From NCBI GenBank assembly GCA_035604635.1, contig DATNIC010000073.1, positions 1-21,531 on the forward strand: 21,531 bases of DNA. The letters are read 5' to 3'. This document shows, in pieces, positions 1 through 7,729 of the stretch. Positions within the stretch are counted from its first letter, which is position 1; each line of letters opens with the position of its first letter. The position numbers and the translations under genes are program-made. Source of the DNA: DATNIC01 sp035604635. GTDB taxonomy: Bacteria > Vulcanimicrobiota > Vulcanimicrobiia > Vulcanimicrobiales > Vulcanimicrobiaceae. The notes beneath the pieces were generated by a model. That model saw only the letters and a program-made list of their open reading frames with translations, ran no database searches and was not told where the DNA came from.

Positions 1-647
1 GCAAAGATGATGTTGGATGAACCCGCACCACGATCTTCCCACTGCGTCAGCTCGATCGAAGCCAAATCGGGGACGAAGTTGGTCTCCCAGGTGTTGTTTC
101 CGGGCCGGATCATGTGAAGGTCCCCGTCGCCGTTGAAGTACTCATCTCTTCCCATGCGGTCGGTGAACTCGAAGGAAGCGTTAAAGACGAACGTGTCGTT
201 GTGGAAGATTTTCATCATCAGCGGCGCGGTCGTCGTCGTTGCAAGCAACGCGCGCTCCGTCCCGCTGGCGTTGAAATGACGATATTTCGCGTTGAGTGGG
301 ATCGCAAAGAAGCTGCGCGGCCCCCACTCGAAGCTACGCTTCCGCCCGTCATCAAACTCGAGCTGCGTGTTTCCACGCCCCTCGAGCACGTAGTAGATCG
401 CCTCGAAGAGGTGCTGGATGGGCAGCGTCGAGCGCCCGGCTGAGATGTCGAGCACGAACATCGAGCAAAAATCGCCGCGTCCCGTGAAGTGCGTCGCGGC
501 GCCCTTGACGCCGAAGCGCGGCCAGTCAGCGGTCTCGACGTGGAAGAGATTGAGTGCCATCCCTTCGTGAACACGCAGGCCTTCTTTTTTGACCCATTCG
601 AGATAGGCATCCACACCGTAGGGTAGCTGCTTTTTAAGAGTCTCCAT
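1..647 (-). CDS. Cupin-fold protein, partial (C-terminus beyond left edge)
   Basis: An uninterrupted minus-strand frame runs from an ATG at 647 to the window edge, giving 215 codons that begin METLKKQLPY. The centre reads as a cupin barrel: a first motif around residues 76-92 (PIQHLFEAIYYVLEGRG) and a second around 114-125 (FAIPLNAKYRHF). H79, E82 and H124 are candidate metal ligands. The usual HxH of cupin motif 1 is not kept, because only one His is present, so the metal site is atypical or lost. A further beta-rich section follows, so the whole protein may be bicupin-sized. The gene starts 18 nt after the Rieske oxygenase stop on the same strand, with a purine-rich GGGGAAG just upstream, so the two are very probably co-transcribed. 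Cupins in such places are often ring-cleaving dioxygenases or stability factors. The exact activity is not recognisable. Confidence 0.82.
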   Translation of the reverse strand, partial: METLKKQLPYGVDAYLEWVKKEGLRVHEGMALNLFHVETADWPRFGVKGAATHFTGRGDFCSMFVLDISAGRSTLPIQHLFEAIYYVLEGRGNTQLEFDDGRKRSFEWGPRSFFAIPLNAKYRHFNASGTERALLATTTTAPLMMKIFHNDTFVFNASFEFTDRMGRDEYFNGDGDLHMIRPGNNTWETNFVPDLASIELTQWEDRGAGSSNIIF

Positions 648-665
648 GGCTTCCCCGCTCCGTTC

Positions 666-1865
666 CTACACGTCTAGCGCTTGCATCTCGTGCGCGATTT
701 GGGACTGTCCTTTCGAGAGTTCAAATGTAATGCTCTCGTTGATACCGGGATCGCGAATGACGCCCGCTGGTTCCTTACCGTCTTGGACGAGCGCGATCTG
801 CTCGCGCAACAACTTCCGAAGCATCGCGATACCGGTGTCCGAAACCCCGAGCAGCTCTTGCGAGCGATCGAAGACCGGGCCTTGAGTCTCCCACGCCATG
901 AGATCCTGGTACTCAAATCGAGTGAGGTCGTATTCACCGTCCGCGCGTAAGGGATGCGGCAGGTACGCAACCGTAATCTCATCATCCGGCTGATCGGCGA
1001 CCGAACCGTCTTCAGTGGGACGGAACTCGACGATCATGATGTACGTGTGCGTCTCGTCTACCGGCACCCGAAATTGCGTTCCCATCACCGGTCCTTGCGG
1101 CACGATGAGGATGTTGGGGAATATCGCGGGATGGCCAAGCTCGCGTTCGGGGCGATCGCCGCCGTAGACGCGAACTTTGCGGATACCCGTCCACGCCGGT
1201 TCTCTGCAGAGTTGAAAACTGTAGTCCTCGATCGGCCGCATGTAGTACGCGATCGCGGCCCTGAACTTCTCTCGTATCGCCGGCGCCTGCTCCGATAGCT
1301 GTCGCCCGTGGAGATAATAGGTGTGCACCGGATCGAGTGAGTTCTCTTGAGCCTGCAGCCAATTGCAACGGTGCAGCGGAAGGACGTTGATGTGACGCGT
1401 CCCATCCTTACGGACCAGCGTCTCCCAGCGCGGCAACAGCGGTGCCGGCAACGGTCCCAGATAGGCAAACAGAATGCCGGCCAGCTGCTGCACGGGATAC
1501 GACGTGCGGCACGCCAGCGCTTTGAGCTTGCTACCCGCCGGTTCGAAGGGCTGTTCGATGCACTCACCGTCGGCGGCGAACTTCCAGCCGTGATATGCGC
1601 AACGCAATCCGTCGTCTTCGACAAAACCGAAATACAAGGAGGCGTGACGATGCGGGCAACGCTCCGGTAAGAGGCCGTAACGCCCGCCTTTGTCGCGGAA
1701 GAGGACGAGATCTTCGCCCAGGATCCGCACTCGCTTTTTCGGACGATCGACCGTGATCTCGGAGGCTGGACACACCGGCATCCAATAGCGCCGAAGCAGC
1801 TCTCCGCACGGCGTCCCTTTGTCGACCTGCGTCAAGAGAGTATTGAGATCGCGCGACAGCGACAT
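666..1865 (-). CDS. Rieske [2Fe-2S] aromatic ring-hydroxylating oxygenase, large subunit (phthalate 4,5-dioxygenase-like)
   Basis: This 399-residue protein is of normal length for the family. The Rieske motif is complete: C70-P-H72, then C89-A-Y-H92. The mononuclear iron site appears as D178-x2-H181-x4-H186 (SLDPVHTYYLH). The N-terminus (LLTQVDKGTPCGELLRRYWM) is characteristic of the phthalate 4,5-dioxygenase / vanillate demethylase branch, which hydroxylates or O-/N-demethylates aromatic acids in the cytoplasm using electrons from a separate reductase. The ATG at 1865 has a good Shine-Dalgarno, GGAGG (minus strand, 1871-1875), five bases upstream. It is the first gene of a minus-strand pair with the cupin gene. 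No ferredoxin reductase is encoded in the window, so the electron donor must be elsewhere. The fold and cofactors are clear; the substrate is unknown. Confidence 0.93.
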   Translation of the reverse strand: MSLSRDLNTLLTQVDKGTPCGELLRRYWMPVCPASEITVDRPKKRVRILGEDLVLFRDKGGRYGLLPERCPHRHASLYFGFVEDDGLRCAYHGWKFAADGECIEQPFEPAGSKLKALACRTSYPVQQLAGILFAYLGPLPAPLLPRWETLVRKDGTRHINVLPLHRCNWLQAQENSLDPVHTYYLHGRQLSEQAPAIREKFRAAIAYYMRPIEDYSFQLCREPAWTGIRKVRVYGGDRPERELGHPAIFPNILIVPQGPVMGTQFRVPVDETHTYIMIVEFRPTEDGSVADQPDDEITVAYLPHPLRADGEYDLTRFEYQDLMAWETQGPVFDRSQELLGVSDTGIAMLRKLLREQIALVQDGKEPAGVIRDPGINESITFELSKGQSQIAHEMQALDV

Positions 1866-1971
1866 GCGAACCTCCGGCCTCGTGGCAAAAAAGTCTTCCT
1901 CTCGCTATGCATCACTCCTGTTTGCGGCGAAGATCCGCGGGCAGCCGGCCCGCTGACGGGGGGGTATCGTT
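1866..1971. promoter_or_regulatory. Divergent intergenic region between the Rieske oxygenase and acetamidase genes
   Basis: These 106 bp separate two divergently transcribed genes and must hold both promoters. They contain the Rieske Shine-Dalgarno (1871-1875, minus) and a G-run at about 1957-1964 that can serve the TTG start of the acetamidase. A short A/T-rich patch lies near 1886-1892. I could not pick -35/-10 pairs with confidence, and no clear operator repeat was seen. Confidence 0.4.
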
Positions 1972-2997
1972 TTGCTACACGTTCTCGCGGCAAGAAAACG
2001 CAGCGTTCATTGGGGCTACTTCGACGCGGGCCTTGCGCCTGCTCTGCGCGTGAAGAGCGGCGATCTCGTCCAGATCGAAGCCGTGACGCACCACGCGGGA
2101 GACGCTCCCGACCTGCTCATGGACGACGCCATCCTTCAGCTATACCGCGATATTCCCGAAGACGACCGGAATCCGGGAGTCCACATCATGACCGGCCCGA
2201 TCTTCGTCGAGGACGCGCGACCCGGTGATATGCTCGAGGTGCGCTACCTCGAGATGCGACCGCGCCTCTTATACGGATCGAATCTGGCCGCCTCGTGGGG
2301 TCACCTCTACAGAGATTTTCAAAAGGAACGCGTCACGATCTACGCGATCGATGCGAATTCGAACGTTGCCGAAGCCGTATTCGCCTATGACTATCCCGGC
2401 GCGTATACGACTCCCGGACGGATCACCCCACCCGGCACGTGCGAATGCCGTCCCGCCCTCGAAGGTTTTCGCGTCCCGGTTCGCCCGCATCTCGGAACCG
2501 CCGGGGTCGCGCCCGATGTCAGAGGCCGGGTCAGCACGGTGCCGCCGGGCGCGCACGGCGGCAACATCGACAACTGGCGCATCGGTGCGGGCGCGACCAT
2601 GTACTATCCCGTGGCGGTTGAAGGCGCGCTCTTCTCGGTCGGCGATCCTCACGTCTCACAGGGGGATGGCGAAGTGAGCGGGACCGCGATCGAGGCATCG
2701 CTCGACGTACTGCTCCAAATCGGGGTCCGCAAGGATTTCACATTCCCGTCGCCCTTGCTCGAGACGCCGGTTGAGTGGATCGTGCACGGCTTTGACGAGG
2801 ACCTCAACCTTGCGATGCGCGACGCGTCGTTGCAGATGCTGCGCCTCCTTACCGACCTCAAGGGAGTCTCTCGAGACGATGCATACTCCCTTATGAGCGT
2901 CGCCGCCGATTTCGTGGTGACGCAAGTCGTGGATGGCCGGCAAGGCGTTCACGCTCGCATTCCGCGAAGCATCTTTCCGCCGCGCAAGCGCCTATGA
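1972..2997 (+). CDS. Acetamidase/formamidase family protein (FmdA/AmdA)
   Basis: The 341-residue protein would hydrolyse a short-chain or other amide to acid and ammonia in the cytoplasm. Family signatures are plain: VHWGYFD near residues 12-18, the GGNID block at 196-200, ALFSVGDPHVSQGDGE at about 219-234, and a C-terminal VDGRQGVHARIPRSIF segment. Length is slightly below typical bacterial FmdA proteins but matches the shorter AmdA-like members. The start is a TTG at 1972, seven bases after a run of G; no in-frame ATG gives a better N-terminus, and the family motif begins only about 12 residues in. It is divergent from the Rieske gene and convergent with SBP1, whose stop overlaps this stop by 6 bp. 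The context suggests an amide released during or preceding ring catabolism. The natural substrate is not known. Confidence 0.92.
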   Translation: MLHVLAARKRSVHWGYFDAGLAPALRVKSGDLVQIEAVTHHAGDAPDLLMDDAILQLYRDIPEDDRNPGVHIMTGPIFVEDARPGDMLEVRYLEMRPRLLYGSNLAASWGHLYRDFQKERVTIYAIDANSNVAEAVFAYDYPGAYTTPGRITPPGTCECRPALEGFRVPVRPHLGTAGVAPDVRGRVSTVPPGAHGGNIDNWRIGAGATMYYPVAVEGALFSVGDPHVSQGDGEVSGTAIEASLDVLLQIGVRKDFTFPSPLLETPVEWIVHGFDEDLNLAMRDASLQMLRLLTDLKGVSRDDAYSLMSVAADFVVTQVVDGRQGVHARIPRSIFPPRKRL

Positions 2998-3942
2998 GCT
3001 GCCGTCGAATCCCTTGGCTATCAGATCGCGCGCGTCAAAGGCGGTCGGGATCATCTTGTACTTGGCGGCGTAGTCAATGAGGGGTTGAATGAGTCGAGGA
3101 TCTAGCACCGTGCCGTTCGCGACGCGATGCATCTTCGCGATCTTCGCAGCGTCGATCCCCGTGAACTTGGACATCGAGGCGACGGTCGCGCTCGGATGAC
3201 CGTTAGTGTAGCTTGCGGACTCGCGCATCGCCTCGGCGAAGCCGTGTACGACGCTTGGGTTCCGGCTCGCGTAGTCGGCGGTCGTGAACCACCCGGTGTA
3301 CAGAAACTCGGGCGCGATGGCGTCGTACATGTACGCCAGAAGCCGAGCCTTACCCGAATCGATCGCCTCTTCCAGCTCGGGCGAGCCGACGCCGCCGGCA
3401 TCCACGCGCCCGCTTGCCAGTGCATCGCCGACCGCGCTCACCGGGAACTCGAGCACCTTCAGGGACATCGAGTCGCCGCCGTTCTTGTCGACCCACAGCT
3501 TTGTCGAGAGCGAGAACAGATCGTTCAGCGAGGAAACGGCGACGGTCTTTCCGTTCAGGTCGGCAGCATTGCGAATCGGCGAGTCGCGCTTGACGAGCAA
3601 GGCGACGGTCGGATTGCGCGCCCGGTAGAGTCCGCCCGGCGCAACCAGCACGAACGGGAGACCGCGCACGTGTGCGGTGATGAGCGAGACGAGGCTCGAG
3701 TTCCCGATCGTATAGGAGCCCCCCGCGACGCCGGCCGCGACCGCCGAGCCGCTGCGTTCGGGACTGAGCCGCACCTCGATGCCGTGGCGGCGAAAGATCC
3801 CGCTCTGCTGCGCCCATAGCACCGGCGTCGAGGCGTCGGCCGGGACGGCTGCAACGTCGATCGAGGTGAGGCTTTGTGCGGAGATGAGCGCGGGAGAACT
3901 GACGAGCGTCGCGCTCAGTGCGAGAAACGCGGGGCGTTTCAT
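2992..3942 (-). CDS. NMT1/SsuA-like ABC transporter substrate-binding protein (SBP1)
   Basis: This 316-residue exported binding protein is of the type-2 periplasmic fold used for nitrate, sulfonate, taurine or thiamine-precursor uptake. A Sec signal peptide (MKRPAFLALSATL...ALISA) occupies about residues 1-22. Blocks shared with the three other NMT1-like proteins of the window include DLNGKTVAV, WVDKNGGDS, YDAIAPEF and GWFTTADYA, so the four are paralogues. It is the most diverged copy: it has SPELEE where two others have EPFL, and it lacks the WANKN block. The ATG at 3942 has no convincing Shine-Dalgarno. No SsuC/SsuB partner is adjacent. Its 3' end overlaps the acetamidase by 6 bp (convergent), and its 5' end faces the FecR-domain gene across only about 37 bp. 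Ligand unknown. Confidence 0.88.
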   Translation of the reverse strand: MKRPAFLALSATLVSSPALISAQSLTSIDVAAVPADASTPVLWAQQSGIFRRHGIEVRLSPERSGSAVAAGVAGGSYTIGNSSLVSLITAHVRGLPFVLVAPGGLYRARNPTVALLVKRDSPIRNAADLNGKTVAVSSLNDLFSLSTKLWVDKNGGDSMSLKVLEFPVSAVGDALASGRVDAGGVGSPELEEAIDSGKARLLAYMYDAIAPEFLYTGWFTTADYASRNPSVVHGFAEAMRESASYTNGHPSATVASMSKFTGIDAAKIAKMHRVANGTVLDPRLIQPLIDYAAKYKMIPTAFDARDLIAKGFDGSS

Positions 3943-3979
3943 GAAGGCGAGGTTTGCGATTTCGCCAACCTTTCATGCT

Positions 3980-4732
3980 ATGGGGTGGAAGTTTGTCTGC
4001 GTTTTGTTGCTGCTTGCGCTGAACGGGCCCGCTGCAGAGGCGGATCAAAGCGACAAGCAGCTTGCGCGCGTCCGCGGCACCGTCCAGTACCAGGTTCGCC
4101 GACAAGATCCATACCGCGAACTCGCGGGTCAGCTCAATTTGCCCGACGACGCGATCGCCGTGACGCTTGCCGAGTCGCAAGGTCTCCTGCGGCTGCCGGA
4201 TTCCTCCGAAATCGACATCGGATCCAAAGCGCGAGTGCGCGTCGGCGCCTTCAGCACCGCTATCGGTAAGCCCAATGTCGTCACGCTCGAGCTGGGCGCG
4301 ATCCATTTCATCGTGCGGCACCCGCAGGGCGCGCGCGCGAACTATCTCTTCATCACGCCGACCTCGCAGATCGGAGTCCGCGGTACCGAGGGCTACATCG
4401 TCACGGGCCCCAAGGGGACCGACTTTTATTGCGGCGACTGCTCCGAGGGCGACGTTACGCTGCGCGTCGGAAGCCGGAGCATCCCCCTGACGACGGGATG
4501 GCAAGTGATCATCGTGGGCGGAGATCCGGCGACTGCCGACACGACCGTCATCAAGCAGCCGTGCATCAATCCGGCGGCGATTGCGGTGAGCGGTGGAAAA
4601 CTCGGCCGAACCGTCCCGCCGTCACAATGGGTCGATACGACCGACTCGCTGTCCGGCAATCCGTTGAAACCGGTGAACATGACGCCGCGCAGTACGCCGT
4701 CAAAGGCGCCGAATTCACCCCTGGGATATTAG
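3980..4732 (+). CDS. Secreted FecR-domain protein
   Basis: From the ATG at 3980 the product is 250 residues with a classical Sec signal peptide (MGWKFVCVLLLLALNGPAAEA). A longer in-frame start at 3941 exists, but it would bury the signal sequence and overlap the start codon of SBP1. The body matches a FecR domain: RVRGTVQYQV at the N-terminal side, followed by the SQIGVRGTEGYIV block that is the hallmark of the fold. Unlike true FecR anti-sigma factors it has no cytoplasmic anti-sigma part and no internal membrane segment, so it is probably a periplasmic or surface domain. It carries a Cys pair (YCGDCSEGD) that could form a disulfide. No Shine-Dalgarno is visible before 3980. The stop overlaps that of the convergent unknown secreted protein by 4 bp. 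Role unknown. Confidence 0.78.
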   Translation: MGWKFVCVLLLLALNGPAAEADQSDKQLARVRGTVQYQVRRQDPYRELAGQLNLPDDAIAVTLAESQGLLRLPDSSEIDIGSKARVRVGAFSTAIGKPNVVTLELGAIHFIVRHPQGARANYLFITPTSQIGVRGTEGYIVTGPKGTDFYCGDCSEGDVTLRVGSRSIPLTTGWQVIIVGGDPATADTTVIKQPCINPAAIAVSGGKLGRTVPPSQWVDTTDSLSGNPLKPVNMTPRSTPSKAPNSPLGY

Positions 4733-5364
4733 GGGTTGTTGATCACTTCGTTTTGCGCGATCGCCGCCGACGGGTTGCTGACCGCCGTCGAGCCGGCGGG
4801 CTTGAAGTAGTGTAGATCGGTGGACTGCGCGGTGTTGATCCGCGCGTAGGTCAGGAACGAGACGTCCGTGATGCCGGTCGTGCCGTTCGCGTCGATCGGG
4901 TTCCCCGCCAAGTCGGTCGTGACGAAGTTGACGCTCCAGATCGGAGAGAGCTTCTGCCCCGTCGGACTGGGAACGTTGAAGATCGCCCGGTTGAAGGTCA
5001 GGGTGAACTCACCGGGGGCGCCGCTGCTCGTGATCAGGAGCTGAACGAATTGCGGCGGAACGACGATGGGCCGCGTTTGGAGCCCCGTCCCGGCGCCCGC
5101 AGCCGCAAAATACTGCAGGAGCTGCGGCTGCGCGATGCCGCCCGATCCGCCGACGACCCAAGCGAACGAGTAGTTCGAGAAGCCGGTCATCGGGTTGGCA
5201 TACGGCTCCATGCCGTTGCCCGTCGTGTTGAAAAGCATGACGTAGCGGACCTTGGTAAAATCGAGCGGACCGTTGACGCGAAAACGTAGCATCATCGTCC
5301 CCGCAGCTGCAGCCGGCAACGCGGTCGCCAGCACGAATGCCAAAACCAGCGCCGCAGCGCGCAT
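4729..5364 (-). CDS. Secreted protein of unknown function, coupled to the LivK-like binding protein
   Basis: I do not recognise this family. The ATG at 5364 gives 211 residues starting with a Sec signal peptide (MRAAALVLAFVLATALPAAAAG). The mature part is rich in Gly, Asn, Thr and aromatic residues with alternating hydrophobic stretches (RFRVNGPLDF, YVMLFNTTGNG), which suggests an all-beta fold, and the mature protein has no cysteine. A longer frame back to 5424 lacks a signal at its N-terminus and is unlikely. The start codon overlaps the stop of the upstream LivK-like gene by one base (TAATG), so translation is probably coupled. It is the last gene of the minus-strand operon with the LLM monooxygenase and LivK-like protein. 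A role as an accessory binding or envelope protein is inference only. Confidence 0.75.
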   Translation of the reverse strand: MRAAALVLAFVLATALPAAAAGTMMLRFRVNGPLDFTKVRYVMLFNTTGNGMEPYANPMTGFSNYSFAWVVGGSGGIAQPQLLQYFAAAGAGTGLQTRPIVVPPQFVQLLITSSGAPGEFTLTFNRAIFNVPSPTGQKLSPIWSVNFVTTDLAGNPIDANGTTGITDVSFLTYARINTAQSTDLHYFKPAGSTAVSNPSAAIAQNEVINNP

Positions 5365-6533
5365 TACAGCGGGAGGCCGCCGGGCTTGCTGATCGTGACG
5401 AACGTGTCGCCCGCTTTGTCCCAACGCACGATTGGGCTCGAGAGCGGATCGACTCCGCGCTGGTCGCCACGCCGGAAGTCGTACATGCCGTTGATCCCCG
5501 CGAAGTCGTGGAGCTTGAGCATGTAGTCGCGTATCTGTGTCGACGTCGCGTCGAGTCCGATGTGACGCAACGCGTCGATCATGATCAGCATCGGATCCCA
5601 GGCTATCAGCTGAGTTTGGTCGGGCGTCGTGACCCCGATCTGGCGCATCGCCTCCAGGTACACCGCTTTCGCTTGCCGCACGCGCGCTGGGATGCTGCCG
5701 AGCGTCATGTACGGCGGCGCCGTAAAGATCATGTCGCGCGGGATGAACTGCGCGTACTGCCCCATCTGCGTCTTGTTGATGTTGCCGCCGTTCGTCATGA
5801 CGATGCCGTCGTAGGCGCCCTCTTGGACTCCGCGCAGGACCGTTCCGAACGGCGTTCCTGTCGTCCAGGCATCGATCGCTTGAGCGCCTGCCGCCTTAAT
5901 TCGAGCGATCTGTGCGGCGACGGTGAGATCAGAAGTGGCGAAGTGCTCGTTCGCGACGAGCTGCAGATCCGCGAACTCGGGGCTGCGGAGATCATCGAGG
6001 GCGACTTGCTCGCCGTCCTGCCCCGAGGCGTCGGTCGACGTCAAGAGCGCGATCTTACGGACGCCCTTCGCCTTGAGATAGCGGAAGGCGGCGGCTGTGA
6101 AGTCTTTCGTCGACGGGTTCGCCGAAAAGGCGTAGCTCCCGTTGGGCGGATGGATCACGTTGGCGAGGCAGTACATGACGGGACCGTTGTTCACGAGCGG
6201 CAGCAGCGCGGTGCACGTCGCTCCGAACGAGGGGCCGATGAATGCCGGTACGTGCTTGGCAAAGACTTGGCTCGCGAGCTGGACTGCGATCGCGGGGCTC
6301 GATTGGTCGTCTTGGACCACGAAATGGATAGGGTGGCTCTTGATCCCTCCGCTTGCGTTGATGTAGCGCTCGGCGGCCCCAAGCGTGATCTGCTCGCCGC
6401 GGCCGAGAAAGGCGGCTGGTCCCGAGAGCGACAGTATCGCGTAGAAGTCGTATGGTTCCTCGGCGCCGCGTGCGGGCAGCGCGCCAACGACTAGCAGCGC
6501 GAGCACAAGTTGAGCAATGGAGCGATTCAGCAT
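5364..6533 (-). CDS. LivK-like (Leu/Ile/Val family, type-1 fold) ABC transporter substrate-binding protein
   Basis: This 389-residue exported receptor has a Sec signal peptide (MLNRSIAQLVLALLVVGALPARGA). The mature part shows the Peripla_BP_6 pattern: an opening LSLSGPAAFLG, then GAAERYINASGGI, HFVVQDDQSSPAIA and FIGPSFGATCTALLP. Members bind branched-chain amino acids, amides, or aromatic acids such as benzoate and hydroxycinnamates, and normally work with LivH, LivM, LivG and LivF. None of those is in the window. It lies 11 bp downstream of the LLM monooxygenase and overlaps the start of the unknown secreted gene by 1 bp, so the three form an operon. The monooxygenase suggests that the ligand is also the enzyme's substrate or a precursor. 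Confidence 0.9.
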   Translation of the reverse strand: MLNRSIAQLVLALLVVGALPARGAEEPYDFYAILSLSGPAAFLGRGEQITLGAAERYINASGGIKSHPIHFVVQDDQSSPAIAVQLASQVFAKHVPAFIGPSFGATCTALLPLVNNGPVMYCLANVIHPPNGSYAFSANPSTKDFTAAAFRYLKAKGVRKIALLTSTDASGQDGEQVALDDLRSPEFADLQLVANEHFATSDLTVAAQIARIKAAGAQAIDAWTTGTPFGTVLRGVQEGAYDGIVMTNGGNINKTQMGQYAQFIPRDMIFTAPPYMTLGSIPARVRQAKAVYLEAMRQIGVTTPDQTQLIAWDPMLIMIDALRHIGLDATSTQIRDYMLKLHDFAGINGMYDFRRGDQRGVDPLSSPIVRWDKAGDTFVTISKPGGLPL

Positions 6534-6544
6534 GGACGAACCTC

Positions 6545-7678
6545 TTATGACGACGCGGTCCGCACGCCCAAACGTTCGAGCCGCGGAAGCACTTCAGCGG
6601 CGAAGAACGGGAGCTCGTCAACGTAGTTGACGAACGAGAACGCGTAGCCGTCGAAACCATCTGCGGAGATCTGCGCGAGTTCGGATGCGACGTCGTCGGG
6701 CGAACCGATGATTGGAAACCCGCCGTGGCCGCCGGCATAGCGGATGCGGAGCTGACGATAAAGTTCCGGGGTAACGGCGGAAGAATTGCTGCGGAACTGC
6801 GTCCCGACGAGCCCGTCGACCGCATCCCAATCCCCATTCTCCTCGGCGTAGTAGCGGTGGTAGTCCTCAGCTTCTTTCCGAGTCGGGCGGCAGACGATGT
6901 AGCCGGGCGTGAAGACCCCGACCTTGCGCCCGTATTTCGCCGCGCCGGCGCGCGTCTGCGCGACGGCCTCGGCGCCTTGTCCGTGATCACGCAACAAAGT
7001 AAAGAGAAAGTCGCAGTTGCGGTAGGCAAACTCGCGGCCCGCCGGAGAGAACGCGGCGTTCATAACGATCGGACGCGTCCCCCCATACGGCTTGGGTTGC
7101 GCCCAGACGTTTTGCAACTGGAAAAAGTGCCCGTCGAAGTCGAACTCCTCGTTGCTCTCCCACATTTGGCAGATCGCGCGGATCCATTCTTCGCCGTGCT
7201 CGTAGCGCGTGTCGTGCTCCTTGGGGCTCACCCCGAACATCGCGAACTCGTCAACGTTCCAACCGCAGACGATGTTGAGCCCGAACCGGCCGCGCCCGAT
7301 ATGGTCGGCGGTCACCATCTGTTTCGCTGCGAAGAGCGGATGGAGCAGCGGCGCGTGGACGGTGCCGAAAACGTGGATGCGCTGGGTCGCCTGCAGCAAG
7401 CCACAGGCCCAGGTGATCGTCTCGTAGGTCGCGCCCTCGAAATTCGTGGCGCCGCCGTAGCCTCTCCAGCGCCCGATCGGCAACAGATAGTCGATCCCGG
7501 CGGCGTCGGCGAGCTGCGCCATCCGGAGGTTGTCTTCCCACGATCCCGACCAGCGCTCAGGAACCTTCGTCGCCGCTCGTCCCGACGAGCAATTCGCGCC
7601 AAACAGCCCCAACTTCAGCTTGTTGCGGTTGTACATCGAAAGACGCTCGGGCTTTAACGTCGCCGTTCGTTGCTCCAC
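6545..7678 (-). CDS. LLM-class flavin-dependent monooxygenase, copy 1 (RutA/SfnG-like group)
   Basis: This 377-residue bacterial luciferase-like protein would use reduced FMN and O2 for a C-N, C-S or ring-opening oxygenation. Family blocks include KLKLGLFGAN, PIGRWRGYGG, AAKQMVTADHIGRGRFGLNIVCGW, HGEEW and YGGTRPIVMNAA. The GTG start at 7678 is preferred over the internal ATG at 7636 because the extra residues (ERLSMYNRN) align with the N-terminus of the paralogue at 19692-20873 (SRLSLNSAN). The two proteins are similar along their whole length, for example in HAPLLHP against HAPLFHP. It heads the minus operon with the LivK-like protein and is divergent from SBP2, with only 51 bp between starts. 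No flavin reductase is present in the window. RutA-type ring cleavage, dialkylsulfone oxidation and related reactions are all possible. Confidence 0.88.
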   Translation of the reverse strand: MEQRTATLKPERLSMYNRNKLKLGLFGANCSSGRAATKVPERWSGSWEDNLRMAQLADAAGIDYLLPIGRWRGYGGATNFEGATYETITWACGLLQATQRIHVFGTVHAPLLHPLFAAKQMVTADHIGRGRFGLNIVCGWNVDEFAMFGVSPKEHDTRYEHGEEWIRAICQMWESNEEFDFDGHFFQLQNVWAQPKPYGGTRPIVMNAAFSPAGREFAYRNCDFLFTLLRDHGQGAEAVAQTRAGAAKYGRKVGVFTPGYIVCRPTRKEAEDYHRYYAEENGDWDAVDGLVGTQFRSNSSAVTPELYRQLRIRYAGGHGGFPIIGSPDDVASELAQISADGFDGYAFSFVNYVDELPFFAAEVLPRLERLGVRTASS

Positions 7679-7729
7679 GTCGCAAGCTTGATGGAGGCTT
7701 CAGGAAAGTCCTATAAAAAGGGGAAGCGC
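7679..7729. promoter_or_regulatory. Very short divergent promoter region (LLM copy 1 / SBP2)
   Basis: Only 51 bp separate the GTG start of the LLM gene (7678, minus) and the ATG start of SBP2 (7730, plus). On the plus strand TTGATG at 7688-7693 and TATAAA at 7712-7717 are spaced 18 bp apart, a reasonable sigma-70-like pair. Transcription would then begin almost at the start codon, and the AAAAGGGG motif just upstream of the ATG would be partly outside the transcript. Both readings cannot be fully right, so this is tentative. Confidence 0.35.

Noticed and set aside
3350..4504. Long minus-strand open frame of 384 codons crossing the SBP1/FecR boundary
   Set aside because: It is Arg-rich and low in hydrophobic structure, covers two well-supported genes in other frames, and has no family motif; it is a high-GC shadow.
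5337..6494. Plus-strand open frame of 385 codons
   Set aside because: It lies opposite the LivK-like gene and has a biased Arg/Asp/Val composition typical of an antisense shadow.
6055..7029. Minus-strand open frame of 324 codons
   Set aside because: It is an alternative frame over the LLM copy 1 and LivK-like genes, rich in Arg, Ser and Thr, with no motif.
6545..7678. Calling the LLM genes rutA or sfnG
   Set aside because: They share only superfamily-level blocks with both as far as I can judge by eye, and rutB-F or sfn partner genes are absent.
7670..7729. Upstream in-frame start for SBP2 at 7670
   Set aside because: It would place about 20 polar residues before the signal peptide and overlap the LLM start; the ATG at 7730 is preceded by AAAAGGGG and gives a normal signal sequence.
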